The notes: a model not told the origin generated them from the letters alone. A DNA stretch of 64,000 nt from Porphyrobacter sp. CACIAM 03H1 (GCF_002215495.1 NZ_CP021378.1:2666764-2730763), one strand, 5' to 3'; positions 34,328-43,840 are shown, counted from the stretch's first letter. Made by a program: numbers and translations.

Positions 34328-35985
34328 GCCGCCTGCCCTGCCCGCCCCTGCCCAGCGAGCAGCCCGCGCCCGATCACCTGCGCCTGGATTTCCGCCGCGC
34401 CCTCGAAGATGTTGAGGATCCGCGCATCGCACAGCACCCGGCTGATCGGGTATTCGAGCGCATAGCCGTTGCCGCCGTGGATCTGCACCGCATTGTCGGC
34501 CGCGTTCCACGCCGCGCGCGCGCCGAGCAGCTTGGCCATCCCCGCCTCGATGTCGCAGCGGTCCCCCAAGTCCTTGGCGCGGGCGGCGGCATAGGTGAGC
34601 TCGCGCGCCATCACCGTCTCGACCGCCATCAGCGCGAGCTTGTCGGCGACGCGCGGGAAGTGGGTCAGTGCCTCGCCGAACTGCCTGCGACCCTGTGCGT
34701 AATCCAGCGCGAGGTCGAAGGCGTTCCACGCCACGCCCACCGCGCGGGCGGCGGTCTGGATGCGGGCGCCCTCGAAGGTGCGCATCAGCTGCTTGAAGCC
34801 CTGCCCCTCGCGCCCACCCAGAAGGCCGTCCGCCGCGACCGCGAAACCGTCGAGCCCCAGCGCATATTCCTTCATCCCCCGGTAGCCGAGGACCGGGATC
34901 TCGCTCCCCTCGATGCCCGGATCGGGGAAGGCATCCGCATCGCTGCCGCGCGTCTTGGCGGCGAGCAGCATCGAGAGGCCGGCATAGCCGGGCGCCGCCG
35001 GATCGGTGCGCACCAGCATCGTCATCAGGTCGGCGCGGGCGGCGTGGGTGATCCAGGTCTTGGCCCCGGTGACACGCCAGCTGCCGTCCGCCTGCCGCTC
35101 ACCCCGGGTACGCACCGCGGCCAGATCGCTGCCGGTGTCGGGCTCGGTGAAGACGGCGGTCGGCAGGCACGATCCGTCGGCGATGGCGGGGAGCCAGCGC
35201 GCCTTCTGTTCGTCGGTCCCGTTGGCGGCAATCAGCTCGCCGGCGATTTCCGAACGGGTGCCGAGGCTGCCCGCGCAGATCCACCCGCGCGACAATTCCT
35301 CAGAGACGACCGCCATCGCCAGCTTGCCGAGGCCGAGCCCGCCATAGGCCTCGGGAATGCAGATGCCGAACACCCCCAACCCGGCCATCCGCGCGATCAC
35401 CGCGTCAGGGATAAGCGCATCGGCGAGGTGCCAGGCATGGGCATAGGGCGCGATTTCCTCGACGGTGAAGGCGCGGATCTGGTCGCGGATCAGGTCGAGC
35501 GCCTCGTCACCGAGCGCCTCGCAGGGCCGCGCACCCTCGGCCAGCAACGCGGCGAGATCGGCGCGGCTTTCGGGGGTGCTGCCCTCGGCGATCAGGCGCG
35601 CGGCCGCCGGATCGGCAGCGAGCGCGCGCGCTTCGGCTTCGGTGCCGAAAGCCGCGGGACGCACCACCTCGTGCGCGCTCATCGGCAGGCCCGCTGCAAT
35701 CTGCGCGAGGCCCTCGCCGAAACCGATGCGCAGGGTGAGTTCCTCGACCGCGCCCAGCCGCCCCGCGCCCTCGGCCCGCACCGCCCAGTCGAGCGTCGCC
35801 TCGAGCGCCGCGAGGGTCGCCGCGATCCAGGCGAAGCCGTGGACGCGGTGCTGCTCTCGGGTCAGCCGGGCCGGATCGGGCGTGCCACCCGGGGCGACCG
35901 CCCGCTCCACCGCCGCCCGCACCGCTTCGCCATAGGTCCGCGCCGCCGGCAGGGCGGCGCGCGCGCAATCGATCCATTCGCTCAT
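34324..35985 (-). CDS. mcd: probable (2S)-methylsuccinyl-CoA dehydrogenase
   Basis: A 553-residue acyl-CoA dehydrogenase with an N-terminal extension of about 160 residues before the normal flavoprotein fold. The core contains [76 protein letters not shown] and [20 protein letters not shown]. The long N-terminus together with these blocks matches what I know of Mcd from the ethylmalonyl-CoA pathway, which oxidises (2S)-methylsuccinyl-CoA to mesaconyl-CoA during acetyl-CoA assimilation. ATG 35985 is chosen over an open extension. The other pathway genes (ccr, ecm, mch, mcl) are not in the window, so the assignment rests on sequence alone. Confidence 0.72.
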   Translation of the reverse strand: MSEWIDCARAALPAARTYGEAVRAAVERAVAPGGTPDPARLTREQHRVHGFAWIAATLAALEATLDWAVRAEGAGRLGAVEELTLRIGFGEGLAQIAAGLPMSAHEVVRPAAFGTEAEARALAADPAAARLIAEGSTPESRADLAALLAEGARPCEALGDEALDLIRDQIRAFTVEEIAPYAHAWHLADALIPDAVIARMAGLGVFGICIPEAYGGLGLGKLAMAVVSEELSRGWICAGSLGTRSEIAGELIAANGTDEQKARWLPAIADGSCLPTAVFTEPDTGSDLAAVRTRGERQADGSWRVTGAKTWITHAARADLMTMLVRTDPAAPGYAGLSMLLAAKTRGSDADAFPDPGIEGSEIPVLGYRGMKEYALGLDGFAVAADGLLGGREGQGFKQLMRTFEGARIQTAARAVGVAWNAFDLALDYAQGRRQFGEALTHFPRVADKLALMAVETVMARELTYAAARAKDLGDRCDIEAGMAKLLGARAAWNAADNAVQIHGGNGYALEYPISRVLCDARILNIFEGAAEIQAQVIGRGLLAGQGRAGQAA

Positions 35986-36405
35986 GGGCGGGGTGCTAGC
36001 AGACCGGGAAGCGCCATGCGAACCGCCAAAATCGCGCCCTGCCCTGTCTGGAAGGGATTGCGCCCAAGGGGGCCGAGGCGCAGCAATGTTGCCGCGGGGT
36101 GACACTCCCTGAACAAAAGCCACAAGAGCCTTAAACCTGCATGATCAAAGCTTATCACAGGTTGGCAATGGGGTATTATGCCACCTGTGGGCGCTCCCGG
36201 TGCACTGGCGCGCCCGCGAAACGGGGCTGCGCGGTACGTGCAAAACACGGCCGCTCACCTTGTGCAGGAGGAATCGTCAGGGACTGCGGATGACGGGGGG
36301 CGCCTGCCTCTACCGGCCCGGTGCCCGGCGTTGACGACATGGCGCGAACGTCCCTTTCCGAAGGCGTGAGCCCGTGTCCAACACAGACCTACGCGAGGAT
36401 ATATC
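35986..36405. other. 420-bp intergenic region upstream of a TonB receptor
   Basis: Divergent gap between mcd (minus) and a TonB-dependent receptor (plus). No credible open frame is present. It is locally AT-rich around 36120-36180. It holds a long imperfect inverted repeat at 36156-36189 enclosing a TATTAT (separate entry), and the receptor's ribosome site GAGGAT at 36395-36400. The rest shows nothing I can interpret. Confidence 0.5.
36156..36189. promoter_or_regulatory. inverted repeat around a TATTAT element upstream of the TonB receptor
   Basis: CACAGGTTGGCA (36156-36167) faces TGCCACCTGTG (36179-36189): 11 paired bases with one bulged T and an 11-base middle. The middle and first base of the right arm contain TATTAT (36174-36179), a good -10 hexamer. 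The layout fits an operator over a promoter; an RNA hairpin is the alternative. It lies about 220 bp before the ATG. Confidence 0.45.
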
Positions 36406-39400
36406 ATGCGTCATTCCAAGATTTCCCTTCAGTCGGCTTCGCTTCCCGCGCTGGCCGCCGCCCTGCTGGTCGCAGGGCTCGTTCCGGCCTCCGCCAGCGC
36501 GCAGGACAGCGTTGCCGAGGAAGATGCCGCTGCCGAAGAACCGCAGCAGCAGATCATCGTGACCGGCTCGCGCATCGCGCGCGATCCCAACGCCACCGCG
36601 CCGCTCCCGATCAGCACCCTCGATTCCGAGGCGCTGCGCAACTTCGGCTCGACCGATGCGACCGCGGCGCTGCGCCAGATCCCGGCGCTGCTTTCCTCCG
36701 GCACGGTCGCGGACTCGATCGAGCGCGGTGCGGGCGGCATCGGCCAGGCGACCCTCAACCTGCGTCAGCTCGGCGCCAATCGCACGCTGGTGCTGGTCGA
36801 CGGCTGGCGTCACGTCTCGGGCGTGGCGGGCTCGCAAACGGTCGACGTGGCGACCATCCCCAATGCCCTGATCGAGCGCGTCGAAGTGCTCACCGGCGGC
36901 GCCTCGGCGGTCTATGGTGCGGACGCGGTGACGGGCGTGGTCAACTACGTCCTCAAGCGCGACTTCGAGGGCCTGACCATCGATGCCCAGATGGGCGTCT
37001 CGTCGAAGGGTGACGGGCGCACCGCCCGGATCGAGGGCGTCTACGGCAAGAACTTCGCCGAGGGACGCGGCAACGTGACCTTCGCGGCCGGCTACACCAA
37101 GGACAACGAGATCCTGCTCGGCGAGCGCGAGTTCACCGCCAACAACGGCCGCGGCAACAACTCGGCCACCTACCAGAACCCGCTGCGGCGCTTCCAGCAG
37201 GGCGACATCAACCCGGCGACCATGCCGAACTTCGCCAACCGCTTCCGCATCGGCGGCTCGGCCCCGGCGAGCGGGCGCTTCCCCTATGGCGGGATCATCC
37301 CGACCCCGGCCGAAATCGCCACGCTCTTCCCCGGCGGCATCACCGCGGCGGAACAGGCGCTGGTCGATCGTGCCGCGGCTGCGCCCCTGTTCGTGATCGG
37401 CGCCGATCCGCGCTTCGCGATCTCGTCGAACCAGGGCCTGATCTACCGCGCGGACTTCGCGCGCTTCCCCGGGCTCGACATCAACAACAACGGCACACCC
37501 GACTGTAACGAGAGCTATATCGGCCGCGTCGTGTTCGGCGGGGGCGGCTGCTACATCACCGATTCCAACGGCAATGTGCAGGTGTTCCGGGACGGCCTGA
37601 TCGCGGGCACCGCCAACCAGTTCGGCGGCGACGGCGCGGTCGAGCGCACCAACAATGCCTCGCTCATCCCGGGTTCGGAGCGCATCTACGGCAACCTGCG
37701 GTCGAGCTTCGAGTTCTCGAACGCGGCGCGCGTGTGGGTCGATGCGAAGTATGCCCGCAACGAGGCGACCAGCCGCAACGACTACAACACCTTCTACGAC
37801 ACGCTGTTCATCTCGCCGCAGAACCCCTTCATTCCCGCGGTGCTGCGCGCCGACGCGAATGCGGCGGGCGGGCTTCTGGTGAGCCGCGACTTCACCGATC
37901 TCGGACCGAATATCACCAAGTCCGTGCGCGAGACCTACCGGATCGTCGGCGGGCTCGACGGTGAGATCACCCCGCACCTCAAGTACGAACTGGTCGGCAA
38001 CTACGGCCGCACCGACAACCGCACGACCACCGGCAACTCGGTGCGCTACGACCGACTGTTCGCGGCGATCGACGTGATCACCGATCCGCGCACCGGCCAG
38101 CCGACCTGCCGTTCGAACGTCAACCCGACGGCGCTGCACCCCGGTTCGGAAGCGTTCCCGGTGATCGCGCCCGGCTTCTTCACCTTCACCCCCGGCCCCA
38201 ACAGCGGCTGCGTTCCGGCCAACCTGTTCCGCGGCGCGAATTCGGTCAGCCCGGAAGCGGCGGCGTGGATCACCACGCCGACCACCAGCCGGGCCCGGCT
38301 CGAGCAGCTGGTCTTCACCGGCCTGCTCAACGGCGACACGGGCGGTTTCTTCAACCTGCCGGGCGGCGCGGTGTCGTTCTCGCTCGGCGCGGAATACCGC
38401 AAGGAGGAATCGCAGACCGAGCTCGACCCGCTGGTGCTCGGCCTGCTGCCTGCCGGCTCGCCCGCCGGCCCGGCCGGGACCTTCATCGGCTCGATCTCGC
38501 CCAACCAGTCGCTGATCTTCGATGCGACCCGCAACCAGAACGCGGGCGGCGAGTTCGACGTGGTCGAGGTCTTCGGTGAAGTCCTGCTGCCGATCCTCAG
38601 CGACACGCCCTTCTTCCACGATCTCTCCGTGGGGGCGGCGGGCCGCTATGCCGATTACTCGACGATCGGCGGGGCCTTCACCTGGAACGTCAACGGCACC
38701 TGGGCGCCGATCGAGGACATCCGCCTGCGCGGCACCTACTCCGTGGCGATCCGCGCGCCGAACATCTCCGAGCTGTTCAGCCCGGAACTGACGGCGTTCT
38801 TCCGCCCGGCCGACCCGTGCAGCCAGTCGGCGATCAACTCGCTGATCGCCAACAACGATCCGGCGGCGCAGAACCGGCTCAACAACTGCCGCGCCGACGG
38901 CATTCCGGCAGGCTACGAGGATCCGCTGACCGCGCGCTTCGCCGGCGTGTCGGGCGGCAACCCCAACCTTCAGGAAGAAACCGCCACGACGTGGACGGCA
39001 GGGGCGGTGGTGCAGCCGCGCTTCATCCCCGGCCTGACGCTCTCGGCGGACTACTACTCGATCAAGATCGAGGACGCGATCGCGGCGGTCTCGGCGCAGG
39101 ACATCGTCAACAACTGCTATGACCTGCCGACCTTCCCGAACAACTTCTGCACGCTGTTCACCCGCAACCGCACCGCGACCTCGCCGACCTTCCTGGGCTT
39201 CAACTTCCTGCGCCAGTCGCAGATCAACTTCGCGGCGCTCGACACGCGCGGCGTCGATGCCCAGATCAACTACGCCTTCAGCCTCGGGGAGAACAACTTC
39301 AACCTGTCGGTCAACGGCAACTGGACCGAGCGGCTCAACCGCTTCTTCGATCCGCGCCGTCCCGACGTGCCCAACCCGGGCCTGAGGGAACTCGGCGCGC

Positions 39401-39717
39401 CGGAATTCTCCGGCTTCGGGAACGTCACCTGGAATCGCGGCGACTTCACGCTCAACTACGGCGTGCAGTACATCGAATCGACTGCGGTCGCCTCGGTGAT
39501 CCAGATCGAGCGCATCGACTTCGAGTTCGGTCCGGCCGGCTTCGCGCCCGACTACTGGATCCACAACCTCGCCTTCTCGCTCGATGCGACCGACGAAGTC
39601 ACCTTCTACGGCGGCATCAACAACCTGACCGACGAGATCCCCTACCTCTCGAGCTCGGCCTACCCGGTCTCGGGCATGGGACGGAGCTTCTTCCTCGGGG
39701 TGACGGGCCGCTTCTGA
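36406..39717 (+). CDS. TonB-dependent outer-membrane receptor
   Basis: A 1103-residue TonB-dependent receptor. A signal peptide (residues 1-33, ending PASASAQ) is followed by the TonB-box-like QQIIVTGSRIARD, the plug domain (about 60-190, with LNLRQLGANRTLVLVDGWRH and GGASAVYGADAVTGVVNYV) and a beta-barrel ending in GVTGRF with the terminal phenylalanine typical of BamA substrates. The subtype with NRTLVLVDG and GADAVTGVVN is common in sphingomonads and Caulobacter. The barrel is long, with many Asn/Gly-rich loops and paired cysteines in extracellular loops. No enzyme or regulator adjoins it, so the ligand cannot be inferred. A strong terminator follows. Confidence 0.92.
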   Translation: MRHSKISLQSASLPALAAALLVAGLVPASASAQDSVAEEDAAAEEPQQQIIVTGSRIARDPNATAPLPISTLDSEALRNFGSTDATAALRQIPALLSSGTVADSIERGAGGIGQATLNLRQLGANRTLVLVDGWRHVSGVAGSQTVDVATIPNALIERVEVLTGGASAVYGADAVTGVVNYVLKRDFEGLTIDAQMGVSSKGDGRTARIEGVYGKNFAEGRGNVTFAAGYTKDNEILLGEREFTANNGRGNNSATYQNPLRRFQQGDINPATMPNFANRFRIGGSAPASGRFPYGGIIPTPAEIATLFPGGITAAEQALVDRAAAAPLFVIGADPRFAISSNQGLIYRADFARFPGLDINNNGTPDCNESYIGRVVFGGGGCYITDSNGNVQVFRDGLIAGTANQFGGDGAVERTNNASLIPGSERIYGNLRSSFEFSNAARVWVDAKYARNEATSRNDYNTFYDTLFISPQNPFIPAVLRADANAAGGLLVSRDFTDLGPNITKSVRETYRIVGGLDGEITPHLKYELVGNYGRTDNRTTTGNSVRYDRLFAAIDVITDPRTGQPTCRSNVNPTALHPGSEAFPVIAPGFFTFTPGPNSGCVPANLFRGANSVSPEAAAWITTPTTSRARLEQLVFTGLLNGDTGGFFNLPGGAVSFSLGAEYRKEESQTELDPLVLGLLPAGSPAGPAGTFIGSISPNQSLIFDATRNQNAGGEFDVVEVFGEVLLPILSDTPFFHDLSVGAAGRYADYSTIGGAFTWNVNGTWAPIEDIRLRGTYSVAIRAPNISELFSPELTAFFRPADPCSQSAINSLIANNDPAAQNRLNNCRADGIPAGYEDPLTARFAGVSGGNPNLQEETATTWTAGAVVQPRFIPGLTLSADYYSIKIEDAIAAVSAQDIVNNCYDLPTFPNNFCTLFTRNRTATSPTFLGFNFLRQSQINFAALDTRGVDAQINYAFSLGENNFNLSVNGNWTERLNRFFDPRRPDVPNPGLRELGAPEFSGFGNVTWNRGDFTLNYGVQYIESTAVASVIQIERIDFEFGPAGFAPDYWIHNLAFSLDATDEVTFYGGINNLTDEIPYLSSSAYPVSGMGRSFFLGVTGRF

Positions 39718-39732
39718 TCCGGCCTCAGGGCA

Positions 39733-39780
39733 GAAAAAAGAGCGGGCGGGAGAACCTCGGTTCTCCCGCCCGTTTCCTTT
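39733..39780. terminator. bidirectional Rho-independent terminator
   Basis: CGGGCGGGAGAACC (39743-39756) and GGTTCTCCCGCCCG (39759-39772) form a perfect stem closing on a small CTCG-type loop. An A-run (GAAAAAAG, 39733-39740) lies on the left and TTTCCTTT on the right, so it can stop both the plus-strand TonB receptor transcript and the minus-strand acyl-CoA dehydrogenase transcript. Confidence 0.9.
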
Positions 39781-39805
39781 GGCGCCGTGGTGAGCGGAAA
39801 GGGGG

Positions 39806-40972
39806 CTACTCGCTCGTCCCCAGCAGGGCGCGGGCGACCACCCAGTTGTGGATCTCGCTCGGGCCGTCGTAGATGCGCATGGTGCGCAGCTTGTTCGACA
39901 TGAGGTAGAGCGGCAGCTCGCGGGTCATGCCCATGCCGCCGTAGAGCTGCATCGCGTGATCGACGATCTCGTAGGCGCTCTCGGTGCAGAAGCTCTTGAT
40001 CATCGAGATCTCGCTGCGCACGTCGCGGCCCTCGTCGATCTTCCAGGCGCAGTCGTAAGTCATCAGCCGCATCGCGTGGATCTTGGTGGCGGCGTCGCTG
40101 ATCCAGTTCTGCACCGTCTGGCGCGCCGAGAGCGGCTTGCCGAAGGTCGTGCGCTGGGGCGCATAGTCGATCATCATCTCCATCGCGCGCTGCGCCATGC
40201 CGATCGACCACGAGGCCATCTCGATCCGCCGCGTGCCGAGCCGCACCTGCATCGGGGCGAAGCCCTGCCCGCGCTTGCCGAGCAGCTTCCAGCCCGGCAC
40301 CCGGCAGTCCTCGAGAGCGATCTCGTAGGTCGCGGTGCCGTCGATCATCGGGATCTTGCGGGTGACGTTGAAGCCCGGCGTGCCCTTGTCGACGAGGAAG
40401 GCCGACATGCCGTTCCTGCCGTTGGGGTTCTTGTCGGTCACCGCCATGAGGATGGTGAAATCGGCCTCGGCGCCCTTGGTGATCCAGATCTTGCGGCCGT
40501 TGATGATCCAGTCGTCGCCGTCCTGCACGGCGGTGGTGCGCATCCCCGCCGGGTCCGCGCCCGCGCCGGGCTCGGAGATGCCGATGGCGCTGATCGTCTC
40601 GCCCCGGACATAGGGTTCGAGATAGGCGGCGCGCTGGCGTTCATCCGCCGCGACCATCAGCATCCTCAAGTTCGGGCTGTCGGGGGGGAGGTAGTAGGGC
40701 ACCACGGTCTTGCCCAGTTCCTCGGACACACCGACCATCGCCACCATGGGGAGGTTCATGCCCCCCACCTCCTCGGGCGCATCGAGGCCCCACAGGCCGA
40801 GTTCACGGCTGGCGGCATCGACCTTCGCGGTTTCCTCAGGCGTGAGGTAGGTGCCCTGCCCGATGTTCTCGCGGGCGATCACCGCCTGTTCGTAAGGCAT
40901 CAGCTGGTCGCGCACGAACTTTCCGACCAGCTCCTTGAGCATCTGGTGTTCGTGGCTGAGCTCGAAATTCAT
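39806..40972 (-). CDS. acyl-CoA dehydrogenase
   Basis: A 388-residue FAD-dependent acyl-CoA dehydrogenase of normal length, catalysing alpha,beta-desaturation of an acyl-CoA with electrons passed to ETF. Domains: N-terminal helical (1-120), beta-domain with IGISEPGAGADPAGMRTTAV and NGRKIWITKGAEADFTI (about 135-175), and C-terminal helical with RRIEMASWSIGMAQRAMEM and AMQLYGGMGMTRELPLYLM. The C-terminus has RIYDGPSEIHNWVVARALL. ATG 40972 is chosen by the family N-terminus MNFELSHEHQMLKELV. It stands alone between the terminator and a divergent ArsR gene. Chain-length specificity is not readable. Confidence 0.88.
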   Translation of the reverse strand: MNFELSHEHQMLKELVGKFVRDQLMPYEQAVIARENIGQGTYLTPEETAKVDAASRELGLWGLDAPEEVGGMNLPMVAMVGVSEELGKTVVPYYLPPDSPNLRMLMVAADERQRAAYLEPYVRGETISAIGISEPGAGADPAGMRTTAVQDGDDWIINGRKIWITKGAEADFTILMAVTDKNPNGRNGMSAFLVDKGTPGFNVTRKIPMIDGTATYEIALEDCRVPGWKLLGKRGQGFAPMQVRLGTRRIEMASWSIGMAQRAMEMMIDYAPQRTTFGKPLSARQTVQNWISDAATKIHAMRLMTYDCAWKIDEGRDVRSEISMIKSFCTESAYEIVDHAMQLYGGMGMTRELPLYLMSNKLRTMRIYDGPSEIHNWVVARALLGTSE

Positions 40973-41164
40973 CTCTCTCTTGTCCCTGTCCTGTGTGGGG
41001 TTCTGCTTGCGCCCTGACACCACACAATACGCCGCCTGTCACCCGCCGGATTCACCAGCGGCGCGGCTTTTTGCCCCGTGTCTTCTCCGGTTGACGTAAG
41101 TTACAAAGTCACATACCTTCTCACATGCAAATCTGCACATCTTCGCAGGTGAAGGGAGGGAGCC
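40973..41164. promoter_or_regulatory. divergent promoter region before arsR-CA-sulP
   Basis: 192 bp. A plausible promoter for the plus-strand operon is TTGACG (41091-41096) with a 17-base spacer to TACCTT (41114-41119). Three CACAT direct repeats at 41110-41114, 41122-41126 and 41136-41140 follow within and after it and could be regulator contacts. GGGAGGG just before the ATG is a strong ribosome site. Confidence 0.45.
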
Positions 41165-41530
41165 ATGCCGAGTCGGCTGATCGTGTCGCGGGAACTCGCC
41201 GATCTGTTCCGCCTGCTCGCCCATGCCGACCGCCTGCGACTGATCGAGGAACTGCGCGGCGGCGAGAAGGACGTGAGCGGCCTTGCGGCGGCGCTCGATC
41301 TGCCCGCCACCCGGGTTTCCCAGCACCTCGCCCTGCTGCGCGCCCAGCGCCTCGTCGAGGAACGACGCGACGGGCGCAGCCATTTCTACCGCCTCGTGCC
41401 GGCCCACCTCGCCGACTGGATCATCGACGCCCTGCCCTTCGTCGACATCCGCCAACGGCTCGAGGACGCCAGCCACATCGACACCGCGCGCGCCCTGTGG
41501 GGCGTGCCCGATCCCCATTCGTCTGACTGA
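41165..41530 (+). CDS. ArsR-family transcriptional regulator
   Basis: A 121-residue winged-helix repressor. The helix-turn-helix is in DVSGLAAALDLPATRVSQHL, about residues 36-55, followed by the wing VEERRDGRSHFYRLVP. It contains no cysteine at all, so it cannot be a classical thiolate metal or persulfide sensor. It precedes the beta-carbonic anhydrase gene by 13 bp and shares its start MPSR and its layout with the second ArsR downstream of sulP. It probably autoregulates this operon. The signal is unknown; CO2/bicarbonate status is a guess from context. Confidence 0.88.
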   Translation: MPSRLIVSRELADLFRLLAHADRLRLIEELRGGEKDVSGLAAALDLPATRVSQHLALLRAQRLVEERRDGRSHFYRLVPAHLADWIIDALPFVDIRQRLEDASHIDTARALWGVPDPHSSD

Positions 41531-41543
41531 AAGGACCGTTATC

Positions 41544-42209
41544 ATGCCGAGTTTCGCCCAGGGCGTCGTCAAGTTCCAGCGCGAGGTCTTCCCGGAGAAG
41601 CAGGAGCTGTTCGAAAAGCTCGCCACCGGCCAGAGCCCCGAGGCGCTGTTCATCACCTGCTCCGACAGCCGGATCGAGACCGCGATGCTCACCCAGACCG
41701 ATCCGGGTGAGCTGTTCATCTGCCGCAACGCGGGCAACATCGTGCCCCCGCACACCAACCAGACCGGCGGCATGACCGCCTCGATCGAATTCGCGATCGG
41801 CGCCTTGAAGGTGCCCAACATCGTGGTCTGCGGGCACACCGAATGCGGGGCGATGAAGGGCGCGATGAACCGCGCCGCCCTCACCAGCCTGCCCCACGTG
41901 CGCGAATGGCTGGGCTATGCGCAGGGCGCGGTCGACATCGTCGAGGCGATCGGCGCGGGGCTCGATCCCGATGCCAAGATGCGGATGCTGCTCGAACAGA
42001 ACGTCATCCTGCAATTGCAGCACCTCAAGACCCACCCCACGGTCGCGGTCGCGCTCGCGCAGAAGGCGGTGACGCTCCACGGCTGGGTCTATGACATCAA
42101 GACCGGCGAGGTTTCCGCCTTCGACGACAACACCGGCACCTGGGTCCCGGTCGAGGATCGCTACGCCGCCGACCTCGCCGGGGCGGTGCTGCACAAGCAC
42201 GCCTGCTGA
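41544..42209 (+). CDS. beta-class carbonic anhydrase
   Basis: A 221-residue beta-carbonic anhydrase interconverting CO2 and bicarbonate in the cytoplasm. The zinc and catalytic residues are all present: Cys39, Asp41 and Arg43 in CSDSR, and His98 and Cys101 in GHTECGAMKGA. The RNAGNIVPP block at 61-69 is also typical. Length matches the family. ATG 41544 follows AAAGGA. It lies between ArsR and a SulP transporter, 42 bp before the latter, a pairing known elsewhere as SulP-CA fusions and operons for bicarbonate uptake. Confidence 0.94.
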   Translation: MPSFAQGVVKFQREVFPEKQELFEKLATGQSPEALFITCSDSRIETAMLTQTDPGELFICRNAGNIVPPHTNQTGGMTASIEFAIGALKVPNIVVCGHTECGAMKGAMNRAALTSLPHVREWLGYAQGAVDIVEAIGAGLDPDAKMRMLLEQNVILQLQHLKTHPTVAVALAQKAVTLHGWVYDIKTGEVSAFDDNTGTWVPVEDRYAADLAGAVLHKHAC

Positions 42210-42251
42210 GCTTCTCCCGTCCGTCCCCTTCCCGCAGGAGTTCCCCTCGCC

Positions 42252-43820
42252 ATGCCCGCAGCCACAGCCGACCGCCTGACCTCCGCCGTGATCGGCCGCG
42301 ATTTCCTCGCCTCGATCGTGGTGTTCCTGGTCGCCCTGCCGCTGTGCATGGGCATCGCCATCGCCTCGGGCGCGCCGCCCGCGCTGGGGCTGATCACGGG
42401 GATCGTCGGCGGGCTGGTGGTGGGCACGCTGGCGGGCTCGCCGCTGCAGGTGAGCGGCCCTGCGGCGGGTATGGCGGTGCTGGTCTTCCAGCTGGTGCAG
42501 GAACACGGGCTGATCATGCTCGGCGTCGTCGGCCTCATTGCCGGCGCGCTGCAACTGCTCGCCGGGGCGCTCAAGCTCGGCCAGTGGTTCCGGGCGATCT
42601 CGCCTTCGGTGATCCACGGGATGCTGGCGGGGATCGGCGTGCTGATCTTCGCCTCGCAGCTCCACGTCATGCTCGACGACGCCCCGCGCGCGAGCGGCCT
42701 GCTCAACATCGCCGCCATCCCCGAGGCGATCGTCAAGGCGATCCCGACCGACAGTTCCGTGCACCACCTCGCGGCGATGGCGGGGATCGTGACCATCGCC
42801 ACGATCGTGCTTTGGAACCAGTTCAAGCCCAAGGCGCTGGCGCTGATCCCCGGGCCGCTGCTCGGCGTGATCGTCGGCACGGCCTTCGCCATCGCCTTTG
42901 CCCTGCCGATCACGCTGGTCGAACTGCCCGCCACGCTGACCAGCGGGCTGAACATCCCCACCACCGAGGCGCTCGCCGGCTTCGCCGATCCCGACATCCT
43001 GACCCTTGGCCTCGTCTTTGCCTTCGTCGCCAGCGCCGAGACGCTGCTGTGCGCGACCGCGGTGGACAAGATGCACATCGGCGCGCGGACAGATTACGAC
43101 AAGGAACTGCGCGCGCAGGGGATCGGCAACATGATCTGCGGCGGGCTCGGCGCGCTGCCGATGACCGGGGTGATCGTGCGCTCCTCGGCCAATGTCGATG
43201 CCGGCGCGACCACGCGCCTGTCGGCGATCCTCCACGGCGCCTGGCTGCTGCTGGCGGTGGCGGCCTTCCCCTTCGTGCTCAACGAGATCCCGACCTCGGT
43301 GCTCGCCGCGATCCTGGTCTATACCGGCTACAAGCTGGTGAACGTCGCGCAGATCAGGAAGATCGCCGAGTTCGGCCGGCAGGAGCTGGTGATCTACTTC
43401 GCGACGCTGATCGGGGTGGTGGCGATCGACCTGCTCACCGGCGTGATCCTCGGCTTCGCGCTGGCGACCGCCAAGCTGGTCTACACCTTCTCGCACCTCG
43501 AAATCCGGCGCGAGCATGACACCGAGGCCAACCGGGTCGACCTGTGGATGACCGGCTCTGCCACCTTCTTCTCGATCCCGCAGCTCGGCCAGGCGCTCGA
43601 AAGCTCGCCCTTCGGGTCGGAGGTGCACATCCATGTCGAGAAGCTCGACTACATCGACCACGCCTGTCTCGAGATGCTCTCCTCGTGGGAGAAGCTGCAC
43701 CAGTCGACCGGCGGGACGCTGGTGGTGGAATGGAGCGAGCTGGTCGAACGCTACGGGCGGCGCTCGGAAGATCCTAGCAAGACCGCAATCCCGGCGCTAA
43801 TGGTCCGCCCCGCCGCCTGA
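42252..43820 (+). CDS. SulP family anion transporter, probable bicarbonate carrier
   Basis: A 522-residue SulP transporter with about eleven membrane helices up to residue 415 and a C-terminal STAS domain (about 425-515). Family blocks seen: LVALPLCMGIAIASGAPPAL in the first helices, SPLQVSGPAAGMAV and ATAVDKMHIGARTDYDKELRAQG with GIGNMICGGLGALPMTGVIV. SulP proteins carry sulfate, bicarbonate or dicarboxylates by Na+ or H+ symport. Linkage to a carbonic anhydrase favours bicarbonate. ATG 42252 after AGGAG. It converges on the second ArsR gene with a 20-bp gap. The substrate is inference from context. Confidence 0.86.
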   Translation: MPAATADRLTSAVIGRDFLASIVVFLVALPLCMGIAIASGAPPALGLITGIVGGLVVGTLAGSPLQVSGPAAGMAVLVFQLVQEHGLIMLGVVGLIAGALQLLAGALKLGQWFRAISPSVIHGMLAGIGVLIFASQLHVMLDDAPRASGLLNIAAIPEAIVKAIPTDSSVHHLAAMAGIVTIATIVLWNQFKPKALALIPGPLLGVIVGTAFAIAFALPITLVELPATLTSGLNIPTTEALAGFADPDILTLGLVFAFVASAETLLCATAVDKMHIGARTDYDKELRAQGIGNMICGGLGALPMTGVIVRSSANVDAGATTRLSAILHGAWLLLAVAAFPFVLNEIPTSVLAAILVYTGYKLVNVAQIRKIAEFGRQELVIYFATLIGVVAIDLLTGVILGFALATAKLVYTFSHLEIRREHDTEANRVDLWMTGSATFFSIPQLGQALESSPFGSEVHIHVEKLDYIDHACLEMLSSWEKLHQSTGGTLVVEWSELVERYGRRSEDPSKTAIPALMVRPAA

Positions 43821-43840
43821 CGCGGGGGGGCGGCGCAAGG

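Noticed and set aside
34477..36102. Plus-strand open frame of about 540 codons opposite mcd
   Set aside because: Antisense to an acyl-CoA dehydrogenase with all family blocks; no domain of its own.
36310..39564. Minus-strand open frame of over 1000 codons across the TonB receptor gene
   Set aside because: It is antisense to a clear receptor gene with signal peptide, plug and barrel. Its translation is Arg/Ala/Val-rich without domains. Long antisense frames are expected at this GC content and codon bias.
41110..41140. Three CACAT repeats as a short tandem repeat array or CRISPR-like element
   Set aside because: Units of 5 bp at spacings of 12 and 14 are too short and irregular; kept only as possible regulator contacts.
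41421..43700. Minus-strand open frame of about 760 codons opposite carbonic anhydrase and SulP
   Set aside because: His/Arg/Gly-rich antisense translation. The opposite strand has complete catalytic motifs.
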